Under the pieces are notes generated by a model, which saw only the letters and a list, made by a program, of their open reading frames with translations, searched no databases and had not been told where the DNA came from. From a virus, in IMG/VR virus record IMGVR_UViG_3300037153_000531, positions 1 through 39,358 of that record: DNA of 39,358 nt, one strand, 5' to 3'. Made by a program: the position numbers and the translations under genes. The number at the start of each line of letters is the position of its first letter. Position 1 is the first letter of the stretch. Shown one piece after another: positions 17,118-23,231 of this stretch.

Positions 17118-18470
17118 ATGACGAGCGGGCTGCTGACCTGGGGCCAGGCGGGCGAGTACACGGCGTGGAACGACCGCAGCGTGATCACGGCGCTGGCGGG
17201 CGGGCGGACGGGCGTGATCAAGCCGGTCGCGCTGTCCGCGGGGCCGGGCCTGTCGATCGGGGTGGACTCGGGGTGGATGGGGGTGGCGGACTGCGGCGAC
17301 GGCACGGTCGCGGTGGTTACCAGCCAGTACGCGGTGCAGGTGGCGGGCGCTGCGGGCGGGGCGTCGCCGCGGACCGATGACCTGACCGTCTCGGCGCTGA
17401 CCCCGGACGACGACGCGCTGTGGGTGCTGTCGGTGGTGCCGCACGGCTCCACGTCGGACCTGCTGCTGGCGACGATCGACGTGCCCGCGAACGCGACCAG
17501 CTCGGCGCAGTTCACGTTCCACCCGGTGCTCCAGAATTTCTCGACGGGCGGGGCGATCCCCGGCCCGGTGGGTCCGGCGGGGCCGCAGGGCGATCCCGGC
17601 CCGCCTGGCGCCGACTCGACGGTGCCCGGCCCGCCGGGGGCGACGGGCGCGACGGGGCCTGCGGGCGCTCCGGGCGCGGCGGGGGCGGCGGGACCGCCTG
17701 GCCCGCCGCTCCAGGTGCTCGGCCGGGCGGACTGGACCGGGAGCAGCGCCGTGACGGTGGGCACCTGGACGGTGTTCGCCACGCTCAACATCACCCTCGA
17801 CACGCCCTGCTATATCCAGGTGACCAGCCGCTACACCGGCACCCAGGCTTCGGCGTCGGGGCAGCACTACAACCGCGTGGACGTTGACGGGGTGCGGTAC
17901 GACTGTCAGACGATCACCATGAGCACCGGCACGATGTCGAGCAGCGGCGTGGTCTCTCCGGGGGTGCTGCTGTCGGCGGGCACTCACACGATCGTGCAGT
18001 ACATGTACTACACGGGCGGCTCGTTCACGGCGGCGTCCAGGGAGCTGGTGGTCAACGGGCCGCTGCTGGCCAGCGCGAACGCGCCGCCTCCGGGCGACTT
18101 CACGTGGCATGATGCCCGGCCGCTGCTGAATAGCTGGGTGGGGACGATCTCGGGCTACCTCCCGCCGCAGTACCGCATGACCTCGGACAGCAATTTCGTG
18201 GAGGTCGTCGGGTGGATCAAGTCGCCGCCGACGACGGGCAACTACAACAGCGTGAACATCTGGACGATGCCCGCCGCGTACCGGCCTTCGACCAACAGCC
18301 ATGCGTGGCAGATCGGCGGGGCGGCGGACGGCGCGGCCAGCCCGCGGATGTCGGTGCTGAGCAACGGCAACGTGATCATCAACTTCCTGCCCGCCTCGCT
18401 GGCGCAGACCCAGCTCTCGATCTGGGGGCGGTACCCGCTCGACGGGGCGCCCGGATTCATCACGTCGTAG
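17118..18470 (+). CDS. Tail fibre / receptor-binding candidate with collagen-like stalk
   Basis: The protein has 450 residues. It has three parts. An N-terminal docking domain (1-140) is paralogous to that of the previous gene. A collagen-like stretch (about 147-197) holds repeated Gly-Pro-x units such as GPVGPAGPQGDPGPPG. A C-terminal beta-rich tip contains SAVTVGTWTVFATLNI and IWGRYPLDGAPGFITS. Collagen-like repeats trimerise in phage fibres and make a stiff stalk. The tip is the best receptor-binding candidate in the genome. It begins one base after the preceding stop. Confidence 0.8.
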   Translation: MTSGLLTWGQAGEYTAWNDRSVITALAGGRTGVIKPVALSAGPGLSIGVDSGWMGVADCGDGTVAVVTSQYAVQVAGAAGGASPRTDDLTVSALTPDDDALWVLSVVPHGSTSDLLLATIDVPANATSSAQFTFHPVLQNFSTGGAIPGPVGPAGPQGDPGPPGADSTVPGPPGATGATGPAGAPGAAGAAGPPGPPLQVLGRADWTGSSAVTVGTWTVFATLNITLDTPCYIQVTSRYTGTQASASGQHYNRVDVDGVRYDCQTITMSTGTMSSSGVVSPGVLLSAGTHTIVQYMYYTGGSFTAASRELVVNGPLLASANAPPPGDFTWHDARPLLNSWVGTISGYLPPQYRMTSDSNFVEVVGWIKSPPTTGNYNSVNIWTMPAAYRPSTNSHAWQIGGAADGAASPRMSVLSNGNVIINFLPASLAQTQLSIWGRYPLDGAPGFITS

Positions 18471-18482
18471 AAGGGAGACAGC

Positions 18483-18782
18483 ATGGCAGGCGATCTGGTC
18501 GGGCACATCCCGACCGTGGGCGAGCTTGACGACCGGCTCTACATGGTGGCGCTGGGCTGGCGGGAGGCCGCCAAGGAGGCGAAGGCGCTGTGGGACTACA
18601 TCGAGCCGCTGGGCTCGGACGGGCTCCAGGGCGAGCCGTGGGCGATGAGCCCGGAGAAGGCGGATGCGTACTTCCAGTCGGCCGAGTACGCCTCGACGCT
18701 GGGCAAGGTCTACATGGGCATGATCGACCAGTCGGCGTGGAATTTCGATGACGCCCTCGCCCCGGCCAGGGGCGGGAAGTGA
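18483..18782 (+). CDS. Small tail-region protein (99 aa), unknown
   Basis: Starts at ATG 18483 after a good ribosome site (GAAGGGAGAC). The protein is helical and acidic: TVGELDDRLYMVALGWREAAKEAKALWDYIEPLG, then SPEKADAYFQSAEYASTLGKVYMGMIDQ. No membrane segment or known motif. Sitting between the fibre and the lysis genes, it may be a fibre assembly factor or a minor virion protein. Its stop overlaps the next start. Confidence 0.65.
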   Translation: MAGDLVGHIPTVGELDDRLYMVALGWREAAKEAKALWDYIEPLGSDGLQGEPWAMSPEKADAYFQSAEYASTLGKVYMGMIDQSAWNFDDALAPARGGK

Positions 18783-18976
18783 TGGCGCCGATGGGCGACC
18801 GGATCAGGACGGTCCGGGCGGGTGAGGAGTACACCGCCGACGACGAGGTGGAGCTGGAGCAGCCCGAGCCGGTCGAGGAGCCGCCCGTGGAGGTGCAGGG
18901 CGAGCCGTGGGGCTGGACGAAGCCGGGGCCGAGGCCGCGGGGCTGGAGGGAGGACGGCAAGTATGGCTCTGACTAG
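18782..18976 (+). CDS. Small acidic Pro/Glu-rich protein (64 aa)
   Basis: Begins at ATG 18782, or at the GTG directly before it at 18779. The middle is a low-complexity acidic run (DDEVELEQPEPVEEPPVEV) and the end is basic and Gly/Pro-rich (KPGPRPRGWREDGK). It is likely disordered. Its 3' end overlaps the endolysin start by 14 bases, so it is probably coupled to lysis gene translation. Function unknown. Confidence 0.6.
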   Translation: MAPMGDRIRTVRAGEEYTADDEVELEQPEPVEEPPVEVQGEPWGWTKPGPRPRGWREDGKYGSD

Positions 18977-19763
18977 GGTCTGGACGCCGAGCCCGAACTA
19001 CTCGGGCGGCAGCAGCAAGCGGCTGATCGTCATTCACACGATGGAGGGGTTCACCGGGCCGAACGGCGCCTACGACTGCGCGAAGTATTTCCAGGGCAGC
19101 GTGGGTGCCAGCTCGCAGGTCTGCGTGGACAACAACCGGGGCAAGGCGTGGGAGTGCGTGTCCCGGAGCAAGGGCGCGTGGACCCAGTGCAACTTCAACT
19201 CGGTGTCGGTGAGCATCGAGCAGTCGGGGTACGCCTCGTGGTCGCGGGATAAGTGGCTCAAGGAACGCGAGCCGCAGCTCCGCAACGTGGCCGACTGGAT
19301 CGCGGAGGAGTCCAAGGCGCTGGGCATCCCGATCACGCGGCTGAGCGCCAGCCAGGCGCAGGGCGGCAGCAAGGGCATCTGCGGGCATCAAGACCTGGGC
19401 AGCTCGGGGTGCGGCCACTCCGATCCCGGCCCGAACTGGCCGTGGGACAAGGTTCTGGAATGGGCCAAGGGCGGCGGCTCGCCCGCCCCGACAGGAGGAG
19501 ACGGATTCATGGCGGCAGCGGTCGCGTTCTACGAGGGCAAGCAGTATTTCGCCTACATCGACCCGAACGGCAAGGTGTGCTGCAACGGCGGGGTGGTCGA
19601 TCCCGGCTCGAACGCCAGGAACGGCGTGGGCCTGGATATCGACCAGGAGACGGGGCTCAAGGTGATCACCTACACCAACACGTCGGGGAAGGTGTGCACT
19701 TACTCGCAGGCCAAGGGCAGCAGCAAGTGGAGCTGGACCGACAAGAAGTGGAACGCCAAGTAG
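18963..19763 (+). CDS. Endolysin: N-acetylmuramoyl-L-alanine amidase (Amidase_2)
   Basis: The protein has 266 residues from ATG 18963, after GGGAGGACGG. The catalytic domain (1-165) begins LIVIHTMEG with zinc ligand His25. The conserved Glu lies in VSIEQSG, and the C-terminal metal region reads CGHQDLGSSGCGHSDPGP, where His152 is the likely second ligand before the Asp/Pro. It cuts the bond between muramic acid and L-alanine. A Gly/Pro linker (SPAPTGGDG) leads to a C-terminal 84-residue module with two similar strands (YIDPNGKVCCNGG and YTNTSGKVCTYSQ), which probably binds the wall. A strong internal start lies at the linker. Confidence 0.9.
   Translation: MALTRVWTPSPNYSGGSSKRLIVIHTMEGFTGPNGAYDCAKYFQGSVGASSQVCVDNNRGKAWECVSRSKGAWTQCNFNSVSVSIEQSGYASWSRDKWLKEREPQLRNVADWIAEESKALGIPITRLSASQAQGGSKGICGHQDLGSSGCGHSDPGPNWPWDKVLEWAKGGGSPAPTGGDGFMAAAVAFYEGKQYFAYIDPNGKVCCNGGVVDPGSNARNGVGLDIDQETGLKVITYTNTSGKVCTYSQAKGSSKWSWTDKKWNAK
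19509..19763 (+). CDS. Predicted internally initiated endolysin C-terminal subunit (84 aa)
   Basis: An in-frame ATG (endolysin Met183) lies exactly at the end of the interdomain linker. It is preceded by ACAGGAGGAGACGGATTC, in which GGAGGAG is ideally placed for initiation. The product would be the wall-binding module alone. Some phage endolysins are known to make such extra binding subunits by internal translation start and to assemble as hetero-oligomers. The sequence signal here is strong, but expression is inferred. Confidence 0.55.
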   Translation: MAAAVAFYEGKQYFAYIDPNGKVCCNGGVVDPGSNARNGVGLDIDQETGLKVITYTNTSGKVCTYSQAKGSSKWSWTDKKWNAK

Positions 19764-19937
19764 GTGGTCCATTTCCACATCCACACCAACGGCGAGGCGA
19801 CCGAGGATGAGGACGGCCACGCGATCATCGTGCCCAGGTGGATCATCGATGCTGTGTGGATCGGCCTGATGGTGCTGATGTGGTCCGGGGCGGCGTTCCT
19901 GCTCGTGGAGACTGTCCGCGAGCTGGAGAAGCTGTGA
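19764..19937 (+). CDS. Holin candidate: one-helix membrane protein (57 aa)
   Basis: A GTG start directly abuts the endolysin stop. After a polar His/Glu/Asp-rich N-terminus (HFHIHTNGEATEDEDGH) there is one hydrophobic segment of about 22 residues (WIIDAVWIGLMVLMWSGAAF), then a short charged tail ETVRELEKL. Size, topology and position right after the endolysin match small class III-like holins or pinholin-type proteins. There is no second candidate in the lysis cassette. It is the last gene of the rightward late block. Confidence 0.65.
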   Translation: MVHFHIHTNGEATEDEDGHAIIVPRWIIDAVWIGLMVLMWSGAAFLLVETVRELEKL

Positions 19938-20011
19938 GCGCGGTACGGTGGGTCTTTGCTGGTTCTGCGGACGGCGGCCCGGCTCAGGGTGGCGGGCCGC
20001 CGCCCGCGCTC

Positions 20012-20239
20012 TTACCGACCGGGGCGGGGCATCCGGTCAGCGATCATGTGCTGGCCGCGGGCTACGCACCACTGGCGGCGGCGGCGGGTAGCCCACGGGT
20101 TCCGCTTGTGGGGCGGGAGCCACGCCCACGTGTCGTTCATGTAGCCGGTTCCCGCGCGGCCAGCGACGACCCGCCCGCAGTGGGGACAGCGGACCTTGGG
20201 CCGGGAGGCGTGCTTGCCGTAGCCGGTCGGTTTGCGCAT
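20012..20239 (-). CDS. Small zinc-ribbon-like basic protein (75 aa)
   Basis: The last gene of the leftward block. It contains CPHCGRVVAG near residue 18 and a late single Cys/His area, and it is strongly basic (RRRRQW). The start ATG 20239 has AAGGGAGG about 13 bases upstream, a slightly long spacing. It resembles small zinc-binding proteins common in actinophage early regions. It tails against the late block, leaving about 75 bases between the two ends. Confidence 0.6.
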   Translation of the reverse strand: MRKPTGYGKHASRPKVRCPHCGRVVAGRAGTGYMNDTWAWLPPHKRNPWATRRRRQWCVARGQHMIADRMPRPGR

Positions 20240-20246
20240 TCCATAA

Positions 20247-20459
20247 TCAGAACCTCCCTTCGCGCAGGGCGCTAGTGGACGACCGCCAGCCCGTGCAGCC
20301 GCAGATGAGGTGGTTGGCGCATACCAGGTCGGGGTTCACTTCCTGTTCGCCCTGGTGCTCGTGCAGCGGGCAGCCGCAGGTGCAGATCGCGGGGTGGATG
20401 ACCTTGGCGCCTGCCAGTTCCCGCGACAGCTTGGCCCAGCGGTCGTCGCGGCCGGTCAT
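20247..20459 (-). CDS. Cys/His-rich small protein (70 aa)
   Basis: The sequence MTGRDDRWAKLSREL leads to ICTCGCPLHEHQG and CANHLICGCTGW, with six Cys and several His in pairs suited to one or two zinc sites. The ATG overlaps the stop of the upstream gene (atga), so it is translated in a chain. Function unknown; similar Cys-rich proteins are frequent in actinophages. Confidence 0.65.
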   Translation of the reverse strand: MTGRDDRWAKLSRELAGAKVIHPAICTCGCPLHEHQGEQEVNPDLVCANHLICGCTGWRSSTSALREGRF

Positions 20460-20755
20460 GTGGCCTCCTCCGCCGGTTCCGGGCGGAGGTTGTCGGCGGC
20501 CACCTCCCAGTGCCCGTCGTTGAGGATGGCGGTGACATGGTGGCTGCCGGGGTCCAGTTCCGGGTCGGCGTCGGCCATGTCTCCGAGGTCGATCAGCTCG
20601 GTGATCACCAGCGGCCCGTCGATCCCGGACAGCTTGACGGACGGGTTCTCGTACAGCACCCGCAGGCCGGGGGTGAGGGTGTCGCCCCGCTTGGTCGTGT
20701 AGGACTCGACCAGGGCTGGCCCGCCGGGGGCGTCGGTGTCGTAGAAGCGGCTCAT
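20456..20755 (-). CDS. Hypothetical protein (99 aa), acidic, KOW/SH3-like composition
   Basis: The start ATG 20755 has an excellent ribosome site (GGAGGAGGTG). The protein begins MSRFYDTDAPGGPAL and has alternating strands (LTPGLRVLYENPSVKL, GPLVITELIDLGDM, HHVTAILNDGHWEVAADNL) typical of a small beta-barrel. No catalytic motif. It is chained by 4-base overlaps to genes on both sides. Confidence 0.65.
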   Translation of the reverse strand: MSRFYDTDAPGGPALVESYTTKRGDTLTPGLRVLYENPSVKLSGIDGPLVITELIDLGDMADADPELDPGSHHVTAILNDGHWEVAADNLRPEPAEEAT

Positions 20756-20895
20756 GCGGTCACCTCCTCCGGCACGAAGGCCGGGCAGCCGCATCCGGCT
20801 ACCAGGCAGCGGAGCGGGGCTTGTTCCTCGCCGCCGTGGACCACATGGCGGAACCGGAGGTGCTGGCAGCCTTCGCGGCCACAGATCGTGCTCAT
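20752..20895 (-). CDS. Cys-rich microprotein (47 aa)
   Basis: Begins MSTICGREGCQHLRF and ends ACPAF-like (LVAGCGCPAFVPEEVTA). The C-x4-C and C-x4-C-x-C spacing plus two His could hold a zinc ion. The ribosome site is AAAGGATGAC. A different frame beginning at the overlapping ATG 20900 is open but has no protein-like pattern. It lies directly downstream of the tandem hairpins at 20925-21000. Confidence 0.6.
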   Translation of the reverse strand: MSTICGREGCQHLRFRHVVHGGEEQAPLRCLVAGCGCPAFVPEEVTA

Positions 20896-20924
20896 GTGTC
20901 ATCCTTTTCGTGTTGCGGGGTTGG

Positions 20925-21000
20925 GCGGCGGGGGGCCGGTGCACTGGCCCCCCGCCGCAGGACCCGCGCCCTGGAGCTTCCCCTACTGCCAGGGCGCGGG
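20925..21000 (-). terminator. Two perfect tandem GC hairpins inside the leftward operon
   Basis: One stem is 13 bp (20925-20937 with 20946-20958, 8-base loop). The other is 12 bp (20963-20974 with 20989-21000, 14-base loop). Both are perfectly paired. They lie just after the stop of gene 21004-21453 and just before the ribosome site of gene 20752-20895. Without U-tracts they fit actinobacterial terminators, partial attenuators or RNA-stabilising 3' structures. Confidence 0.65.
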
Positions 21001-21003
21001 GGC

Positions 21004-21453
21004 TCACTGGCCCGGTATTCGGGTGTCGCCGTTCGTCTCGACCAGGACGGCGAGCACGGGGTCTACCTCGTTCGCCGTCACCCCGTCGAGCGCGGGGGCG
21101 ATGAAGCCGGGCTCGAACATGTTGAGCGACTGGGGCTTGGCCCCTTCGAGCCTGCGCTGCGCGGCGTACAGCAGCGCGCCGCGCACTCGTGCATTGTGGT
21201 CCATCCACGGGCTGCGCGAGTGGAGGTCGTAGGCATTCATGGCGGCGACCAGCTCGCCCAGCTTGGGCAGGAAGTCGTGGGTGATCGGCATCCGGTAGAG
21301 CGTGCCTGTCTTGCCGTCCCGGATGATCACGTCATCGACGTTGTTGCAGATATCGACCTGGTGGGCTGCGCTGGCCCATATCGGGTGGAAGCCGTGGAAG
21401 GTCGGCGCGACGCCGAGCTGCATTCCTTCCCCGACCACGATCAGGTACGTCAT
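21004..21453 (-). CDS. Hypothetical protein (149 aa)
   Basis: The protein starts MTYLIVVGEGMQLGVAPTFHGFHPIWASAAHQVDICNNVDDVIIRDGKTGTLYRM as a compact alpha/beta domain, continues with a helical middle (LGELVAAMNAYDLHSRS) and ends acidic. No family recognised. The start carries the full start-associated sequence AGGAACCAGC directly before the ATG. A GC hairpin separates it from its upstream neighbour, so its translation may be independent. Confidence 0.65.
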   Translation of the reverse strand: MTYLIVVGEGMQLGVAPTFHGFHPIWASAAHQVDICNNVDDVIIRDGKTGTLYRMPITHDFLPKLGELVAAMNAYDLHSRSPWMDHNARVRGALLYAAQRRLEGAKPQSLNMFEPGFIAPALDGVTANEVDPVLAVLVETNGDTRIPGQ

Positions 21454-21495
21454 GCTGGTTCCTCTCAGGGTGGACAGATCGGTGCGGTGCGGCGT

Positions 21496-21526
21496 CAGGG
21501 CCGGGGGGCTGCGCGCCCGCGCCCTG
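21496..21526 (-). terminator. GC hairpin between two leftward genes
   Basis: CAGGGC (21496-21501) pairs with GCCCTG (21521-21526), and an inner GGGC/GCCC stem (21506-21509 with 21515-21518) extends it. It lies right after the stop of gene 21534-21749 and before the start-associated sequence of the next gene, a position like the other intra-operon hairpins. Confidence 0.5.
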
Positions 21527-21533
21527 GCCCGGC

Positions 21534-21749
21534 TCATGACAGCACCGCCAGGTTCGGCCAGGACAGCTCCACCAGGACGGCCCAGCAGCTCGTGCAGACG
21601 ATCCGCTGCTGGCGGGCCGGTGCGCTGGGCGGCGGCGGCTTGACCTCGAACATCGGTTTCGGCTCGGCGCAGCAGCGCGCCATCTTCACGACCAGCCCTT
21701 CCTTGGTGGTCACGGTGTAGAAGTGGTACTCGCTCACCGGCCCGGTCAT
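21534..21749 (-). CDS. Small Cys-containing protein (71 aa)
   Basis: Begins MTGPVSEYHFYTVTTKEGLVVKMARCCAEPKPMF and later has RIVCTSCWAVLVEL. Two Cys pairs about 30 residues apart suggest a zinc ribbon. I chose ATG 21749 (TGGAGC upstream, overlapping the previous stop by 4 bases) over an upstream in-frame ATG at 21779. Function unknown. Confidence 0.6.
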   Translation of the reverse strand: MTGPVSEYHFYTVTTKEGLVVKMARCCAEPKPMFEVKPPPPSAPARQQRIVCTSCWAVLVELSWPNLAVLS

Positions 21750-22138
21750 GCGGGCAGCTCCAGCGGCGTGAGGACCCACAGGCGCCCGCCGCCATCGCGG
21801 GCGACGGCGACGCCCCCGCCGGTCTGCCCGACGACTTCCAGCCGCGCTCCGGTGCGCAGCGGCGTGTTGCGGGCGATGCGGAACTCGGGGCGCTCGCGGT
21901 CGCGGGACGGGTCCTTGGGGGTGAGCGTCCAGGTGGTCTTGCCGGTCCTGGTCAGCGTGGGGAAGCTGCCCATCGCCTTGCGCAGCTCGGCGGAGATGGC
22001 GGTGGTGTTCAGCCCGCGGCCGGGGTAGGCGGCCTTGATCGTGTCGGTGGTGAACGCGGCCTCGTCCGGGTGGTTGGTGAGCCAGTCGCGGACCGCGCCG
22101 GGCGTGTCCGGTCTGTGCGCGTTGGGTGCCTCACTCAC
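21746..22138 (-). CDS. Winged-helix-like hypothetical protein (130 aa)
   Basis: The N-terminal 75 residues (PGAVRDWLTNHPDEAAFTTDTIKAAY, then ISAELRKAMGSFPTLTRTGKTTWTL) have the helix-helix-turn-helix then beta-wing order of a winged-helix DNA-binding domain. The C-terminal part is a small beta domain (TGARLEVVGQTGGGVAVARDGGG). It may be a small regulator, but no specific family can be named. It is coupled by overlaps to both neighbours. Confidence 0.6.
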   Translation of the reverse strand: MSEAPNAHRPDTPGAVRDWLTNHPDEAAFTTDTIKAAYPGRGLNTTAISAELRKAMGSFPTLTRTGKTTWTLTPKDPSRDRERPEFRIARNTPLRTGARLEVVGQTGGGVAVARDGGGRLWVLTPLELPA

Positions 22139-22547
22139 TGGTGATCCACTCGCTCAGCCGTTCGAGGAGTTCCTGCCGCAGGTAGGCGCGCTGCGCCCGG
22201 CTGAACCCGCGGCCGGTGCGGGCGGCGGCGGGGAGCCGGTACGCCTTGTTCGGGTCGTAGTCCCGCGAGACGGCGGTGCTGTAGTCGTGGGTCATCTTGT
22301 TGCTGCGCAGCAGGTAGCCGTCAGGGCCGACGTACCTGGTCATGCGGACGCCGCAGCCGCGCAGGCAGGGCGCCTCGATGGTGTACGTGCGGTCCTGGCG
22401 GCGGGTGATCCTGGTCCGCTTCCGGTCGTCCCAGTCGGGGAAGCGGTGGCCGCTGGTGCGGCACTTGAGGATGGCAAGCTTGATGGTCTGCGCCCAGTCA
22501 ACGAACGCGGCCCATTGCTTGTCCTCCTCACTGGGGCTGGTAGTCAT
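22131..22547 (-). CDS. Hypothetical protein (138 aa) with a Cys pair
   Basis: Acidic start MTTSPSEEDKQWAAFVDWAQTIKLAIL, then CRTSGHRFPDWDD and the pair CLRGCGVRMTRY, which together could form one zinc site (Cys, His, Cys, Cys). The C-terminal half is basic and helical (RAQRAYLRQELLERLSEWITSE). The ATG is preceded by the full AGGAACCAGC motif and overlaps the upstream gene by 4 bases. Function unknown. Confidence 0.65.
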   Translation of the reverse strand: MTTSPSEEDKQWAAFVDWAQTIKLAILKCRTSGHRFPDWDDRKRTRITRRQDRTYTIEAPCLRGCGVRMTRYVGPDGYLLRSNKMTHDYSTAVSRDYDPNKAYRLPAAARTGRGFSRAQRAYLRQELLERLSEWITSE

Positions 22548-22960
22548 GCTGGTTCCTGTCTGGTTGTTGTTTCCACTGCTAGCCCGACTTCGATCAAGTG
22601 CCTGATGCAGTCGGACCTGGACTCGCCGCGGTCTGCGGCGAGAGCTTCGACGGGGGCGAGCCGCCAGCCGAGGCGGACTACGACCCGGCCGCCGATCTCG
22701 GGTCGCCCGCCGTGGCTGGTTTCCTCCTGCAACGGGATGTCGCGGCGGTCCAGCCAGTTGTGGGCTTCGTCGTCGCTGATGAAGCGGTAGCCGGGGATGC
22801 CTTGCCACAGGCGGAGCACCCATCGGCGGCTGTCGGCCTTGCCGGTGCCGGTGGTGCGGTAGAGCGTCTGCGAGCTGGTGCCGTCGTGCCACTGCTCCGA
22901 CTTCTCGTCATCGAACCAGCCCACGAAGGTGCCGTTCTCGCGGATGTTGATGCGTGCCAT
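22544..22960 (-). CDS. First gene of the leftward block: protein with C-terminal ribbon-helix-helix-like segment (138 aa)
   Basis: The N-terminal half (MARINIRENGTFVGWFDDEKSEQWHDG, then WVLRLWQGIPGYRFISDDEAHNWL) is a small alpha/beta domain. The C-terminal 45 residues, GRVVVRLGWRLAPVEALAAD followed by RGESRSDCIRHLIEVGL, read like a CopG/Arc-type ribbon-helix-helix fold (one strand then two helices). It could be a DNA-binding regulator of its own operon. The ribosome site GAGGAGGTGAG is very strong and lies just behind the 13-bp hairpin in the leader. The promoter is about 140 bases upstream. Confidence 0.65.
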   Translation of the reverse strand: MARINIRENGTFVGWFDDEKSEQWHDGTSSQTLYRTTGTGKADSRRWVLRLWQGIPGYRFISDDEAHNWLDRRDIPLQEETSHGGRPEIGGRVVVRLGWRLAPVEALAADRGESRSDCIRHLIEVGLAVETTTRQEPA

Positions 22961-22979
22961 GTCTCACCTCCTCTCCGGG

Positions 22980-23012
22980 CGGCGGGTGCCCGGCCCGCGC
23001 GGGCACCCGCCG
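22980..23012 (-). promoter_or_regulatory. Perfect 13-bp hairpin in the 5' leader of the leftward block
   Basis: CGGCGGGTGCCCG (22980-22992) pairs with CGGGCACCCGCCG (23000-23012), with a 7-base loop. On the transcript it ends only a few bases before the ribosome site of gene 22544-22960. It can act as a 5' stabiliser, attenuator or protein-binding operator. Two copies of GCGCTCCCCTCC (23029-23040 and 23090-23101) lie upstream in the same leader. Confidence 0.55.
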
Positions 23013-23101
23013 TTTCTCCTGGTGGCGGGCGCTCCCCTCCCGCGTCCGCCGCCCGCGCTGTCCCCCAAGGGCCGTTCCCCTGCGGTCGAGCGCTCCCCTC
23101 C

Positions 23102-23130
23102 AGTCTACCCGACGTTGCGGGGACCGTCAA
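23102..23130 (-). promoter_or_regulatory. Sigma-70-type promoter for the leftward block
   Basis: On the minus strand the -35 element is TTGACG (23125-23130) and the -10 element is TAGACT (23102-23107), separated by the ideal 17 bases. This is among the best-matched promoters in the genome. Its spacer (GTCCCCG...) is shared with the promoter at 33187-33215, which points to common control. Confidence 0.8.
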
Positions 23131-23175
23131 AGTCGGTCTCCCCTCGCTGTCCGGGAGGATCGATCCTGGTGCGCC

Positions 23176-23205
23176 TGGACAGCGCTACGTTAAGCTGGGG
23201 ACAAT
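23176..23205 (+). promoter_or_regulatory. Weak candidate promoter for the ERF block
   Basis: TGGACA (23176-23181) and GACAAT (23200-23205) with an 18-base spacer lie just before gene 23232, back to back with the leftward promoter. The match to the consensus is moderate, and no other candidate is visible in the divergent gap. Confidence 0.4.
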
Positions 23206-23231
23206 ACTCCACTCCGGTAGAGGAGAAGCGC

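Noticed and set aside
19838-20275. Rightward open frame after the lysis genes
   Set aside because: Overlaps the holin candidate in another frame and covers a leftward zinc protein; Gly/Ala/Pro-rich without motif.
20821-21720. Long rightward open frame (299 codons)
   Set aside because: It lies opposite five leftward genes with good ribosome sites, has no ribosome site itself and reads as Gly/Arg/Val-rich GC shadow sequence.
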